From: JAWOLE01 sp035263845
GTDB taxonomy: Bacteria; Acidobacteriota; Thermoanaerobaculia; UBA5066; Gp7-AA6
Assembly: GCA_035263845.1 (NCBI GenBank)
Contig: DATFQY010000222.1
Location: forward strand, 1-64,000
Direction of reading: 5' to 3'
Length of the DNA: 64,000 bases
Made by a program: the position numbers and the translations under genes. Under the pieces are notes generated by a model. That model ran no database searches, was not told the DNA's origin, and saw only the letters and a program-made list of their open reading frames with translations. This document shows, in pieces, positions 33,532 through 42,078 of this stretch (the first letter of the stretch is position 1; each line of letters starts with the position of its first letter).

Positions 33532-34542
33532 ATGCGCGTCGCCTACCTGCTCGAATCCACCGAGCTTTCCGGGGGAGTGAAGGTCGTCCTCCAGCAGGCG
33601 GAGGCGCTCGCGCGCCGCGGCCACCGTGTGACGGTCGTGTCGCCCGGGCCCTTGCCTCCCTGGTTCTCTCTCGCGCAGGCACGATTCGAGAGGTCGTCGT
33701 TCCGCGAGTCGCGCGCCCTCGCGGAGGCGGACGTCCGCGTCGCGACGTTCTGGACCACGGTCGCCCCGGCGCTGGACGCGGCGCTGGGGCCCGTCTTCCA
33801 CCTCTGCCAGGGGTACGAGGGGAGCTTCACCTTCTACGCGGACCGTCGAGGGGAGATCGAGGAGGCTTATCGCGCCCCGACCCGCAAGCTCGCGGTCTCT
33901 TCCTCCCTCGCGGCGCGCCTGAACGGTTTGGGATTCGGGCCGGCGGAGAGCGTGGGCCAGGCATTCGATCCGGCCGCATTCCTTCCGGCGCCTTCGAACG
34001 GCGGGAAACCGAACGATCCTCCGGTGGTCCTCGTCGTCGGGATCTACGAGGCCGACGTGAAAGGGATCGCGGTGGCGCTGGAGGGACTGCGCCTCGGCCG
34101 CGAGCGGGGAAGCGTCTTCCGCGTCCGGCGCGTCTCGACGCACGCCCCGGGCGAGGCGGAAAAGAGCGCGGGAGTCGTGGACGAATACCACCAGGCCCTG
34201 CCCCCGTCGAGGATGCCGTTCGCCTACCGCTCGTCGGATCTCTTCCTCGGCCCGGCCCGCCCCGAGGAGGGGTTCGGCCTGCCCGTGCTGGAGGCGATGT
34301 CCTGCGGGGTCCCGTGCCTTCTTTCGGACACGCCCGGCCACCGCGAAATCGCCGGGGACGCCGCCTCGTACTTCGCCGACGGGGACCCCGAGTCTCTCGC
34401 GGCGGCGCTGCCCGCGGCGCTCTCGCCGGAGGCCCGCGCCCGGGCCTGGATCGAGGGGCCGAAGACGACGTCCCGCTTCGACTCGGCCGCGGTCGCGGCC
34501 CGCCTCGAAGCGGCCTTCGACGCCGCGCGCCGGACCCCATGA
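33532..34542 (+). CDS. Glycosyltransferase, GT4-like GT-B fold
   Basis: 336 aa. N-terminal Rossmann domain begins MRVAYLLESTELSGGVKVVLQQAEALARRGH, the acceptor-side GG loop of GT4 enzymes. The C-terminal donor domain carries PEEGFGLPVLEAMSCGVPCL with the E-x7-E motif and the following DTPGHREIAGDAA. Somewhat short for the family, with a compact N-terminal half. Starts 5 nt after the double methyltransferase and overlaps the next gene by ATGA. The frame upstream runs antiparallel to no gene but in another frame of the methyltransferase; the ATG at 33532 is clear. Sugar unknown. Confidence 0.88.
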   Translation: MRVAYLLESTELSGGVKVVLQQAEALARRGHRVTVVSPGPLPPWFSLAQARFERSSFRESRALAEADVRVATFWTTVAPALDAALGPVFHLCQGYEGSFTFYADRRGEIEEAYRAPTRKLAVSSSLAARLNGLGFGPAESVGQAFDPAAFLPAPSNGGKPNDPPVVLVVGIYEADVKGIAVALEGLRLGRERGSVFRVRRVSTHAPGEAEKSAGVVDEYHQALPPSRMPFAYRSSDLFLGPARPEEGFGLPVLEAMSCGVPCLLSDTPGHREIAGDAASYFADGDPESLAAALPAALSPEARARAWIEGPKTTSRFDSAAVAARLEAAFDAARRTP

Positions 34543-35591
34543 CCCCGGAAGTCTCCGCCATCGTCGTCTCGCACCGCAGCGCCGCCGAAGCCGCCGGCTG
34601 TGTCGCTTCGCTCGCCTCGAGCTTTCGCGCCGAGGGGATTTCGGGGGAGACGATCCTCGTGGACTGCGGATCGGGGAAGGAAGAAGAGCGCGCTCTCCGG
34701 GAGGCGGGCTCGGATTCTCTCGTTCTCCTGGAAGAGAACCGCGGGTACTCCGGAGGGGTGAACGCGGGGCTCGCGGCCGCCCGCGGGCGCAACCTCCTGC
34801 TCTGTAACGCCGACGTCGTTTTCTCGCCCGGCGCTCTGGCCGCGCTCGTCCGAGCGGTCGGCGACAAGCGGGTCGGCGCGGCCGCGCCGCTCGCCTTCTG
34901 GGATTCCGGGGAGCGCGTGAAGCTGCCTCCCGGCTACGCCCCGGGCTTCTTCACGGACCTCGCCCAGCTCCTCGGCGGGCGGTCGCGGGCGCTCGACGAC
35001 TCTCGGTTCGCGCGCTTCGCCCGCTCGGCGACGCGCCTCTGGGAGCGCGGCGGGACGGCGAAGCAGCTCGCGGGTGCGGTCCTCGCCGCCCGCCGCGACG
35101 TCTTCGACGCGGCCGGCCGGTTCGACGAGCGCTACCCCTTCGAGTACGAGGAGACCGAGTGGGAGGCCCGGGTGCGGCGTGCAGGGTTCGATTTGCTCTT
35201 CGTCCCGGACGGCCGCATCCGCCACCTCTGGGCGGTCAGCTCCTCGCGCAACCCCGGGACTGCTGCCCGCCGAGCCGCTTCGGAAGCCCGGTACCGTTCC
35301 CGCTACGGAAGGCTCGGGCGCGCGTTCCTCGAGCGCGCGAGCCTTCTCGCGCGCAACGGAACCGAGAGCGCAAGCGCCATCGAACCTTCCTTCGAGGCGC
35401 GGCCCGGCGCCGCCGTCGCGGTCTCGCCGAATCCATCCGGGATCCCCTTCGCCGCCGCGGACCTCGATCGCGCCTTCCGGCTTCCCGCCGAGATCTCCGC
35501 TCGGCTCGCCGCCGGACGCTGGCGCTTCACGGTCTTCCGCAAGGAGGACGGGCGTCCGCTCGAGACGCGGGTCTGGGAGAAGGGGGAGTGA
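34539..35591 (+). CDS. Glycosyltransferase family 2 (rhamnosyltransferase-like)
   Basis: 350 aa. GT-A fold: VSAIVVSHRSAAEA (start), TILVDCGSG, ENRGYSGGVNAGLAAARG, the metal/nucleotide-binding LLLCNADVVF (NAD in place of DxD), and FDERYPFEYEETEWEARVRRAGF with the catalytic-base acidic cluster. This set matches WbbL-like rhamnosyltransferases. The last ~70 residues (SFEARPGAAVAVSPNPSG..., GRWRFTVFRKEDGRPLETRVWE) are a beta-type appendix that is not part of the GT fold. Overlaps both neighbours closely. Confidence 0.88.
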   Translation: MTPEVSAIVVSHRSAAEAAGCVASLASSFRAEGISGETILVDCGSGKEEERALREAGSDSLVLLEENRGYSGGVNAGLAAARGRNLLLCNADVVFSPGALAALVRAVGDKRVGAAAPLAFWDSGERVKLPPGYAPGFFTDLAQLLGGRSRALDDSRFARFARSATRLWERGGTAKQLAGAVLAARRDVFDAAGRFDERYPFEYEETEWEARVRRAGFDLLFVPDGRIRHLWAVSSSRNPGTAARRAASEARYRSRYGRLGRAFLERASLLARNGTESASAIEPSFEARPGAAVAVSPNPSGIPFAAADLDRAFRLPAEISARLAAGRWRFTVFRKEDGRPLETRVWEKGE

Positions 35592-35595
35592 TGGA

Positions 35596-36546
35596 GTGAG
35601 CGACTTCAAGGTCCGCGTCGCCACCGACGACGACGCGCCCGGGATCCGCCGGCTCTTCTACAGGGTGTTCCAGAAGGAGATGCCCGAAGAGGAGTGGGAC
35701 TGGAAGTTCGCGCGCAATCCGGACGGATGGTTCGGGACCGTGGCGGTCCGCGGCGACGAGATCGTGGGCAACTACGCGGGATGGGCGATGCGCGTCCTCC
35801 TCGACGGCCGGGCGAGGGTCGCCTACTCGGTCGGCGACGTCGCGACGGACCCGACCGCGCGGGCGCTGGGCGGGCGCCGCGGGGTCTACCGCTCGATGAC
35901 GGACCTCTTCTACGAAGTCCTCGGCGGGCGCGACGTCCCCTTCTGCTTCGGTTTCCCCAACGCGCGCGCGCACGAGATCAGCAACCGCCTCGCGGGAACG
36001 CGCACGCTGCTGCCGATCCGCGAGAAGCACGTCCCGTGCGATTCCTTCTCCGCGCCGCCGCCGGGCTTCGCCGCCGGCGATTTCGTCGGCGAATCCTTCG
36101 ACCCGCTCTGGCGTGCGGCGAGGCGCGCGCTGGCGAACGCGGCGATGCGCGACCGTGCCCGCGCGAACTGGCGCTTCCACGCCCGGCCCACCCGCTATTA
36201 CCGGATGGTCTGGCGCGACGGCGGCGGCGACGGAATGTCGAGCTGGGCCGTGCTCTCCGTGCAGGGCGAGCAGGCCCTCGTCGCCGACTTCCTGGCCGCC
36301 GATCCCGCGGGAAGCGAGCTGCCGGAGCTCTTCGCCGCCGCCGCGGCGGAGGCCCGACGCCTCGGCGCCGCGAAGCTGGTCTTCTGGGAGACTCCCGGCG
36401 GTCCGGGCCGACCGGCGATCGAGGCCCTTCCCGGCGAAATCCGAGAGGCCGGCTTCTCCTTCGTCGTCCATTCCTTCGACCACGCCGCCACCGACCGTTT
36501 CGCCCGCGACGCGCACTTGACGCCCGCCCTCTACGACGTCGTCTAG
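35596..36546 (+). CDS. GNAT-family acetyltransferase
   Basis: 316 aa, GTG start 4 nt after the GT2 gene. The N-terminal half is a GNAT fold: FKVRVATDDDAPGIRRLFYRVF, WFGTVAVRGDEIVGNYAGWAMRV, YSVGDVATDPTARALGGRRGVYRSM (acetyl-CoA loop), FCFGFPNARAHEI. The second half forms another GNAT-like or lid domain (MSSWAVLSVQGEQALVADFLAAD, AAKLVFWETPGG). This length and layout resemble double-GNAT proteins found in sugar-modification clusters. It probably acylates an amino sugar or other cluster product. An ATG at 35591 is out of frame. Confidence 0.78.
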   Translation: MSDFKVRVATDDDAPGIRRLFYRVFQKEMPEEEWDWKFARNPDGWFGTVAVRGDEIVGNYAGWAMRVLLDGRARVAYSVGDVATDPTARALGGRRGVYRSMTDLFYEVLGGRDVPFCFGFPNARAHEISNRLAGTRTLLPIREKHVPCDSFSAPPPGFAAGDFVGESFDPLWRAARRALANAAMRDRARANWRFHARPTRYYRMVWRDGGGDGMSSWAVLSVQGEQALVADFLAADPAGSELPELFAAAAAEARRLGAAKLVFWETPGGPGRPAIEALPGEIREAGFSFVVHSFDHAATDRFARDAHLTPALYDVV

Positions 36547-36583
36547 CACGCCTCGAAACGGTTACACTCCCGCTCACGTAGAA

Positions 36584-38518
36584 ATGCAGGACGACGACCC
36601 ACCGATGGAGGAAGCCTCGCTGATCCCGCACCGCGCGAGCGAGCTCGCCGGCGCCCGCATCCTCGTCCTGGCCGCCCATCCCGACGACGAAAGCCTCGGC
36701 GCGGGAGGAATCCTCGCCTTGAACTCGGAGAAGGCGGAGGCCATCCGGGTCTGGATCGCCACCGCGGGCACGCGGCAGGAAGGCGCGGGGGAGCAAGCGG
36801 ACTACGGGGAGAGGCGGCGGGCGGAGTCCGTCGAGGCGGCGAAAGTCCTTGGCGTGGAGCCGCCCACGTTCGGCACGCTGCCGGACCGGGAGCTCGCGGC
36901 GAGAACCGGCGAGCTCGAGACGGAGATCGGGAAGCTCGTCCGGGATTTTCGGCCGGATCTGCTCCTCTGCCCCTCGCCCGTGGAGATCCATCCCGACCAC
37001 CGCGCGCTCGCCGAGGCGGCCTGGGGCCGGCTCTCCTCCTCGCGCCCGACGGATCCGGACCACGGCGATTACGCTTTCCTGCGCCTCGCCTTCTACGAGA
37101 TCTCCCACCCGATCCTGCCCAACGTCCTCGTGGACATCTCGCCGGCCGCCGCCAGAAAGGAGAAGGCGCTGGCGGCGTACGAGTCGCAGCAGGCGGTGCG
37201 CGACTACGCCGGCGCCGTCGGAGGCCTGAACGCGTACCGCCGGCTGACCCTCGAGGGGCGCGGGCCCGTCGAGGCCTTCCGGGTGGTGGACTACGGCGAG
37301 GCCTCGACGCGGTCGCTCGAGGAGTTCCGCAGGTCCATCGGTCCGTCCTTCGTCGCCGACGGCGAGCGCGGGCCGGCGCCCGTCTCGGTCGTCGTGCGGA
37401 CGCGCAACCGGCCGGCGCTCCTCCGGGAGGCGCTCGACAGCCTCCGGCGCCAGACGGCGCGTCCCCGCCAGGTCGTGGTCGTCAACGACGGCGGCGGCTC
37501 GGTCGCGGAGATAGCCTCCTCCTTCCGGGACTCGTTCGAAGTGGCCCTCGAGGAGCTGCGGGATCGCAAGGGCCGATCGCGAGCCGCCAACCGCGGAGTC
37601 GCCCTGGCGAGCGAGGAGCTGGCCGCGTTTCTCGACGACGACGACGTCGCCTACCCCGACCACCTCGAGCGGCTGGTGCGCGCGCACCGGGCGGGCCCCG
37701 AGCCGGTCGTCTATTCCGACGCGGTCACCGCGGTCTACGGCCGTCGCGACGAGCAGCCGGAGGCGATCCACCGGTCGCTCCAGTACTCGCTCGATTACGA
37801 TCCGGACTTCCTGCTGCTGGCCAACTACATACCGCTCCACACTCTCCTTCTTCCCCGCTCGCTCTACAGGGGAACCGGAGGGTTCGACGAGAAGCTCGAC
37901 TACTCCGAGGACTGGGACTTCCTGATCCGCCTGTCCTTCGAGACCTCCTTCCGTCACCTGCGCGCGGTCACCTGCGAGTACCGGGTCTTCGACACGGGCG
38001 GCGGAGAGCCGGGCAAGGTCCGGGCGGGGGAGGATCCCTTCCAGAAGGCCCGCGAGGTCATCTACGAGCGCTATGCCGGCCGTCGCACGCCGGAGGGGCT
38101 CGGGCGGGTGATCGACCGGCTTCGTTCCCAGATCTCGTACTGGGCCGGCCGCGACTCGATCTCGCAGGGCGAGTTGAAGTACCAGCGCGACTCCCACCGA
38201 GGCCTCATCGCGACGCTCGAGAGGACCGGGCAGCAACTGGGAAACGCCGAGGCCGAGCGGGCCCGGCTCGCTGCCGATTCCGAGCACGTTCGCCGGCGCG
38301 CTGCCGATCTCGCGCTGGAGCGGGACCGGCTCCTCGCCGAGAACGAGCTCGTCCACAGCCGCGTCGAGAGGCTCTTCTCCTCCAACGAGGACTACCACCG
38401 CAAGACCACGGAGCTCCAGGCCGAGGTCGCCCGGTTGACCGGGATCCTCGATCAGATCTACGCCTCTCGGACCTGGAAGCTTCACCTCTTCGCCGAGCGC
38501 GTGCGGGGCCGGAGTTGA
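36584..38518 (+). CDS. PIG-L deacetylase / GT2 glycosyltransferase fusion with coiled-coil tail
   Basis: 644 aa. Residues about 22-235 are a PIG-L (LmbE-like) zinc N-deacetylase: VLAAHPDDESLGAGG with His-Asp-Asp ligands, and VEIHPDHRALAEA with the third ligand. Residues about 265-480 are a GT2 domain: VSVVVRTRNRPALLREAL, VVVNDGGG, FLDDDDVAYPDHLERL, DYSEDWDFLIRLS. Residues about 540-630 form a Glu/Arg/Leu-rich coiled coil ending ILDQIYASRTWKLHLFAE, a tail motif common in cluster glycosyltransferases. The fusion suggests coupled GlcNAc-type transfer and N-deacetylation, like the two steps of GPI or mycothiol synthesis; the actual substrate is inference. Confidence 0.9.
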   Translation: MQDDDPPMEEASLIPHRASELAGARILVLAAHPDDESLGAGGILALNSEKAEAIRVWIATAGTRQEGAGEQADYGERRRAESVEAAKVLGVEPPTFGTLPDRELAARTGELETEIGKLVRDFRPDLLLCPSPVEIHPDHRALAEAAWGRLSSSRPTDPDHGDYAFLRLAFYEISHPILPNVLVDISPAAARKEKALAAYESQQAVRDYAGAVGGLNAYRRLTLEGRGPVEAFRVVDYGEASTRSLEEFRRSIGPSFVADGERGPAPVSVVVRTRNRPALLREALDSLRRQTARPRQVVVVNDGGGSVAEIASSFRDSFEVALEELRDRKGRSRAANRGVALASEELAAFLDDDDVAYPDHLERLVRAHRAGPEPVVYSDAVTAVYGRRDEQPEAIHRSLQYSLDYDPDFLLLANYIPLHTLLLPRSLYRGTGGFDEKLDYSEDWDFLIRLSFETSFRHLRAVTCEYRVFDTGGGEPGKVRAGEDPFQKAREVIYERYAGRRTPEGLGRVIDRLRSQISYWAGRDSISQGELKYQRDSHRGLIATLERTGQQLGNAEAERARLAADSEHVRRRAADLALERDRLLAENELVHSRVERLFSSNEDYHRKTTELQAEVARLTGILDQIYASRTWKLHLFAERVRGRS

Positions 38519-38540
38519 GGCCGATGGGCGCCTTCCCGCG

Positions 38541-39785
38541 GTGACGCGCCGCGTCGTCATCCTGGCCCCGGAGCCGATCCGGCCGAAGATGGCCGGCATG
38601 GGAATCCGGGCGCTCGAGCTCGCCCGGACGCTGCGCGGGGAGTTCGACGTGCGCCTGCTCGTCGGCAACGACCCGGCCGAGGCCGCCGCGGCCGCCGGCG
38701 ACATCCCGGTCGTGCCAGCGCCTCCGGGAGGGCTCGCCGCCGCGGCCGTCGGCGCCGACGCGGCCGTCGTTTCCGGCCACGCCGCGAACTGGTGGTTTCA
38801 CCAGGTGCCCGACGTGCCCGTCGCCGCGGACCTCTACGACCCGTTCTTCGTCGAGAACCTCCATTACGCGCCGACTCTCGGCGAGGAGACCGCGGTCCAC
38901 GACCGCGCGACGCTCTCGCTGGCCCTCTCGCGCGCGGACTTCTTCCTCTGCGCCTCGCCCGAGCAGCGCCTCTTCTACGCGGGCGCGCTCTACGCGGCGG
39001 GGAGGATCGGGCCGCGCAACTTCCCGGAGGATCCCGTCCTCGCGGGTCTCCTCGCGGTCGTTCCCTTCGGAGTCCCCGCGGAGCCAGCCGCCGGGGACCG
39101 CGCCGCGGGCCGGCGGCTCCTCGACGTTTCGCCCGACGTTCCCCTCGTGCTGTTCGGGGGAATCTACGACTGGTACGAGCCGGATTTGCTCCTCGAAGCC
39201 TGGCCCGGAGTGCTGCGCCGCTGCCCGGACGCGAAGCTGCTCTTCTTCGAAAACCCCAACCCGGAGACGACGCCCCAGCGCGTGTACGCCAGGGCGAGGG
39301 AGCGCGCGAGGGCGATCGATCCCCAGGGCAAGTCCGTCCTCTTTTCCCCCTGGAGGGCGTACGCCTCGCGCGCCGACCTCTACGCGGGCGTGGACCTGCT
39401 CGCCTCGATCTCGACGGAGGGGCTCGAGCGGGACCTCGCTTTCCGCACGCGGCTTCTCGACGCGGCCTGGGGAGGCGTCCCCTCGGTCTCCGTCGCCGGG
39501 GGCCCGCTCGCGAAGGAGCTCGAGCAGGCGGGCGCCGGACGGCGGGTCGCGGGCACCGCCTCCGCCCTCGCCGAGGCGGTCATCCAGATGCTGTCGGACC
39601 GGGAGGAGCGCGGGAAGGCGTCCGCAGCCGCGCGCCGCTTCGCCGCCTCCCGCGCCTGGCCGGCCGTCGCCGCGCCGCTGGCTGCCTGGTGCCGCGAAGC
39701 CCGCGTGAACCCCGGACGGCTTCCTCTTCCCGCCGGCAAGGAGAGCCACTCGCTCTGGCGCCGCCTCCGAAGGAAGGTGCGTTAG
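38541..39785 (+). CDS. Glycosyltransferase, GT-B fold (GT4-like)
   Basis: 414 aa, GTG start. N-terminal VVILAPEPIRPKMAGMGIRALELARTL with the GxG acceptor loop; VAADLYDPFFVENLHY; central FFLCASPEQRLFYAGAL; donor domain beginning VPLVLFGGIYDWYEPDLLLEAWP and ending LLASISTEGLERDLAFRTRLLDAAWGGVPSVSVAGGPLAKELEQAGAGRRV. The usual E-x7-E is modified (EGLERDLAFRTRLLD). The pattern is seen in glycosyltransferases of surface polysaccharide clusters. Sugar unknown. The start is 22 nt after the fusion gene. Confidence 0.83.
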   Translation: MTRRVVILAPEPIRPKMAGMGIRALELARTLRGEFDVRLLVGNDPAEAAAAAGDIPVVPAPPGGLAAAAVGADAAVVSGHAANWWFHQVPDVPVAADLYDPFFVENLHYAPTLGEETAVHDRATLSLALSRADFFLCASPEQRLFYAGALYAAGRIGPRNFPEDPVLAGLLAVVPFGVPAEPAAGDRAAGRRLLDVSPDVPLVLFGGIYDWYEPDLLLEAWPGVLRRCPDAKLLFFENPNPETTPQRVYARARERARAIDPQGKSVLFSPWRAYASRADLYAGVDLLASISTEGLERDLAFRTRLLDAAWGGVPSVSVAGGPLAKELEQAGAGRRVAGTASALAEAVIQMLSDREERGKASAAARRFAASRAWPAVAAPLAAWCREARVNPGRLPLPAGKESHSLWRRLRRKVR

Positions 39786-39795
39786 TCTTCCGGCG

Positions 39796-40980
39796 ATGAA
39801 GCGGCCCGACCTCTCGGTCATCGTCGTTCACCACCGGGGACAGGAACATCTGATCGAGGCGCTCGACGCCCTGGCGGCCGCCTCGGGGGGTCCCTCTCTC
39901 GAGACGATCCTGGTGGACAACACCGCCGGGCATCCGATCGAAGAGGTGCTCCGTCGCCACCCCACGATCCGCCGCGTCGCCGCGGGCCGAAACTCGGGCT
40001 TCGCGGCCGGGTGCCGCCTCGGCGCCGAAGCGGCCCGGGCGCCGCTGCTCGCCCTCGTCAACGACGACGCGGCGGTCGAGCCGCAGGCGCTCGGGTTCCT
40101 CGCGACGTCGCTCTCCGAGGCGCCGGAGGACGTCGTCGCGGTGGCCGGCCGGCTGGCGGATGTGTCGGGTGAGAAGAACGATTTCTCCGACGGCTTCCTG
40201 ACCTTCGACGGGCACGCGTTCCAGAAGGACGTGGGGCGGCCCCTCGGCGCGCTCCCCGCCTCGGCCCCCGGGGAAGAGCGTCTGTTCGCCTGCGGCGGCC
40301 TGATGGCGGTCCGCCGCCGGGAGTTTCTCGAGTCCGGGTTCGACGACGACTACTTCGCCTATCTCGAGGACGTGGATTTCGGCTGGAGGCAGTGGATCTT
40401 CGGCAAAAGGATTCTCGCGGAGCCTCGGGCCGTGGCGCGTCACCGCGGTGGAGCGACCGGCGAGGCCCTCGGCGTCTTCTCCCGCGGCTTCCTCTTCGAG
40501 AAGAACGCCTTTTCGACGGCCTACAAGAACTTCGACGCCGCGCACTTCCGGGCCTTCATGCCGGCCGTGCTGGCCGCCTTCGTCGGCCGGATCTCGGCGA
40601 TGCTCGACGCGCGCAACCCTTCCGCGGAGGAGTTGAAGCGGGATCCGTACCTCGAGCCCACCCGCGATTCCGCGGGCTGGCGGCGGCTCTTCGGCATCGG
40701 CGCCAACGGGGCGGGTCGCGTCGCGATTGAGGACCCGCTGACGATCGCCCATCTCAAGGCGCTCCTCTGGATCCACCGCCACCACGAGTCGCTCGCCGCC
40801 AAGCGCCGCGCCGTGCAGGCGGGGCGGCGCCGGTCGGACTCGGAGATCTTCGCGAAGTTCCCGCTCCGCCTCGTGCCTACGTATCCCGGCGACGACCGGT
40901 TCGACTCGGAGTTCTTCCGCGCCTTCCTCCCGGAGTCGCCGCCGCTCCTGCGGACGACGCTCGCGGAGATCTTCTCGTGA
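39796..40980 (+). CDS. Glycosyltransferase family 2
   Basis: 394 aa. GT-A signatures: LSVIVVHHRGQEHLIEALDAL, ILVDNTAGHPIEEVL, GRNSGFAAGCRLGAEAARAPLLALVNDDAAVEP (NDD nucleotide site) and YLEDVDFGWRQWIFGKRI. This layout matches rhamnosyl/galactofuranosyl-type transferases. The C-terminal ~150 residues are helical (FRAFMPAVLAAFVGRISAML) without a clear TM segment. Overlaps the next GT2 gene by GTGA. Confidence 0.9.
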   Translation: MKRPDLSVIVVHHRGQEHLIEALDALAAASGGPSLETILVDNTAGHPIEEVLRRHPTIRRVAAGRNSGFAAGCRLGAEAARAPLLALVNDDAAVEPQALGFLATSLSEAPEDVVAVAGRLADVSGEKNDFSDGFLTFDGHAFQKDVGRPLGALPASAPGEERLFACGGLMAVRRREFLESGFDDDYFAYLEDVDFGWRQWIFGKRILAEPRAVARHRGGATGEALGVFSRGFLFEKNAFSTAYKNFDAAHFRAFMPAVLAAFVGRISAMLDARNPSAEELKRDPYLEPTRDSAGWRRLFGIGANGAGRVAIEDPLTIAHLKALLWIHRHHESLAAKRRAVQAGRRRSDSEIFAKFPLRLVPTYPGDDRFDSEFFRAFLPESPPLLRTTLAEIFS

Positions 40981-41930
40981 GCGTCGCGTTCTCCGTCGTC
41001 ATCCCGACCTACCAGCGCCCCGAAACGCTCGGCCGCGTCCTGGAGTCGCTCGGCCGCCAGTCCGACGCCCCCGAGTTCGAGGTCGTCGTCGTGGACGACG
41101 GCTCGCGCGACCGAACCGCCGCGGTCCTCCGCGCGGCGGCGCCCCCCTATCCCTTCCGGTTCTTCCGCCAGGAGAACTCGGGACCCGCCGCGGCCCGCAA
41201 CCGCGGCGTCGAGGAGGCGCGCGGCCGCTTCATCCTCTTCCTCGGCGACGACACGGTCCCGGAGCCGGAGCTGCTCTCGGTGCACGCCCGCGCCCACGCC
41301 GAGCCCCGCCCGCACCCGGCGGCCGTCCTCGGATACACGACCTGGCCCTACGAGCGGAGAGTCACGCCCTTCCTCGACCACATCAACGAGGACGGCCTGC
41401 AGTTCGGCTACCGGCTGATCCAGGACACCGAGTCGGTGCCGTTCAACTTCTTCTACACCTCGAACATCTCGCTGCCCCGGGCGCTGCTCCTCTCGGCCGG
41501 ACTCTTCGACACGACATTTCCCCACGCCGCGTGGGAGGACATCGAGGTCGCCTACCGCATGATGAAGGCGGGGATGCGGATCGTCTACCGGCCCCGCGCC
41601 GTCGCCCGGCACTACCACGAGATCACGTTCGCGTCGTTCCGGCGGCGTCAGGAGAAGGCCGGCGAGGCCGCGGCGATCTTCTACGAGAAGCACCCGGAGC
41701 TCGGCCCGTTCCTGGCGGTGCCGCAGGCGCTCGAGTTCCGCGAAGTCGGAGGCGTCCGGGAGTGGGCGACACGGACCTGGGCCGGCCTCTGCGAGAGGTG
41801 GGAGGTTCCCGGGGGCAGAAAAGCCCTCGACCTCGTCTTACGGCGGGACTACCTGCGAGGCCTCAGCCGGGAGCTCCGCAAGCGGCAAGCGGCGCCGGTG
41901 GAGGCGCGATCCTTCGGCACTTCCGGGTGA
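40977..41930 (+). CDS. Glycosyltransferase family 2
   Basis: 317 aa, GTG start overlapping the previous stop. Typical GT2: FSVVIPTYQRPETLGRVLESL, VVVVDDGSRDRTA, ENSGPAAARNRGVEEARG, LFLGDDTVPEPELL (GDD nucleotide/metal site), WEDIEVAYRMMKAGMRIVYRPRA. C-terminal helical tail. It is the last gene of the glycan cluster; no terminator hairpin was seen after it. Confidence 0.92.
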   Translation: MSVAFSVVIPTYQRPETLGRVLESLGRQSDAPEFEVVVVDDGSRDRTAAVLRAAAPPYPFRFFRQENSGPAAARNRGVEEARGRFILFLGDDTVPEPELLSVHARAHAEPRPHPAAVLGYTTWPYERRVTPFLDHINEDGLQFGYRLIQDTESVPFNFFYTSNISLPRALLLSAGLFDTTFPHAAWEDIEVAYRMMKAGMRIVYRPRAVARHYHEITFASFRRRQEKAGEAAAIFYEKHPELGPFLAVPQALEFREVGGVREWATRTWAGLCERWEVPGGRKALDLVLRRDYLRGLSRELRKRQAAPVEARSFGTSG

Positions 41931-42036
41931 CGATGTGACCTTTTCGGAGGTCAGTGAGAGGTTTGGAGGCTTTGGATGTCAGTTCTCAACTCTTTGAGAG
42001 GAATGGGTTTGTCGCTGTCCTGATGGTTTGGCACTC

Positions 42037-42052
42037 TGGTCCTGGTCTTGCT
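42037..42052 (+). promoter_or_regulatory. Candidate sigma54 promoter of the PEGA protein gene
   Basis: TGGTCC-N5-TTGCT, GG-N10-GC spacing. The -12 box is perfect and the -24 box keeps TGG and C. Predicted start about 42063, next to a GGGAGG ribosome site (42065-42070) and ATG 42079. Weaker than the other three matches. Confidence 0.35.
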
Positions 42053-42078
42053 ATTCATTCACGCGGGAGGCGACTGCG

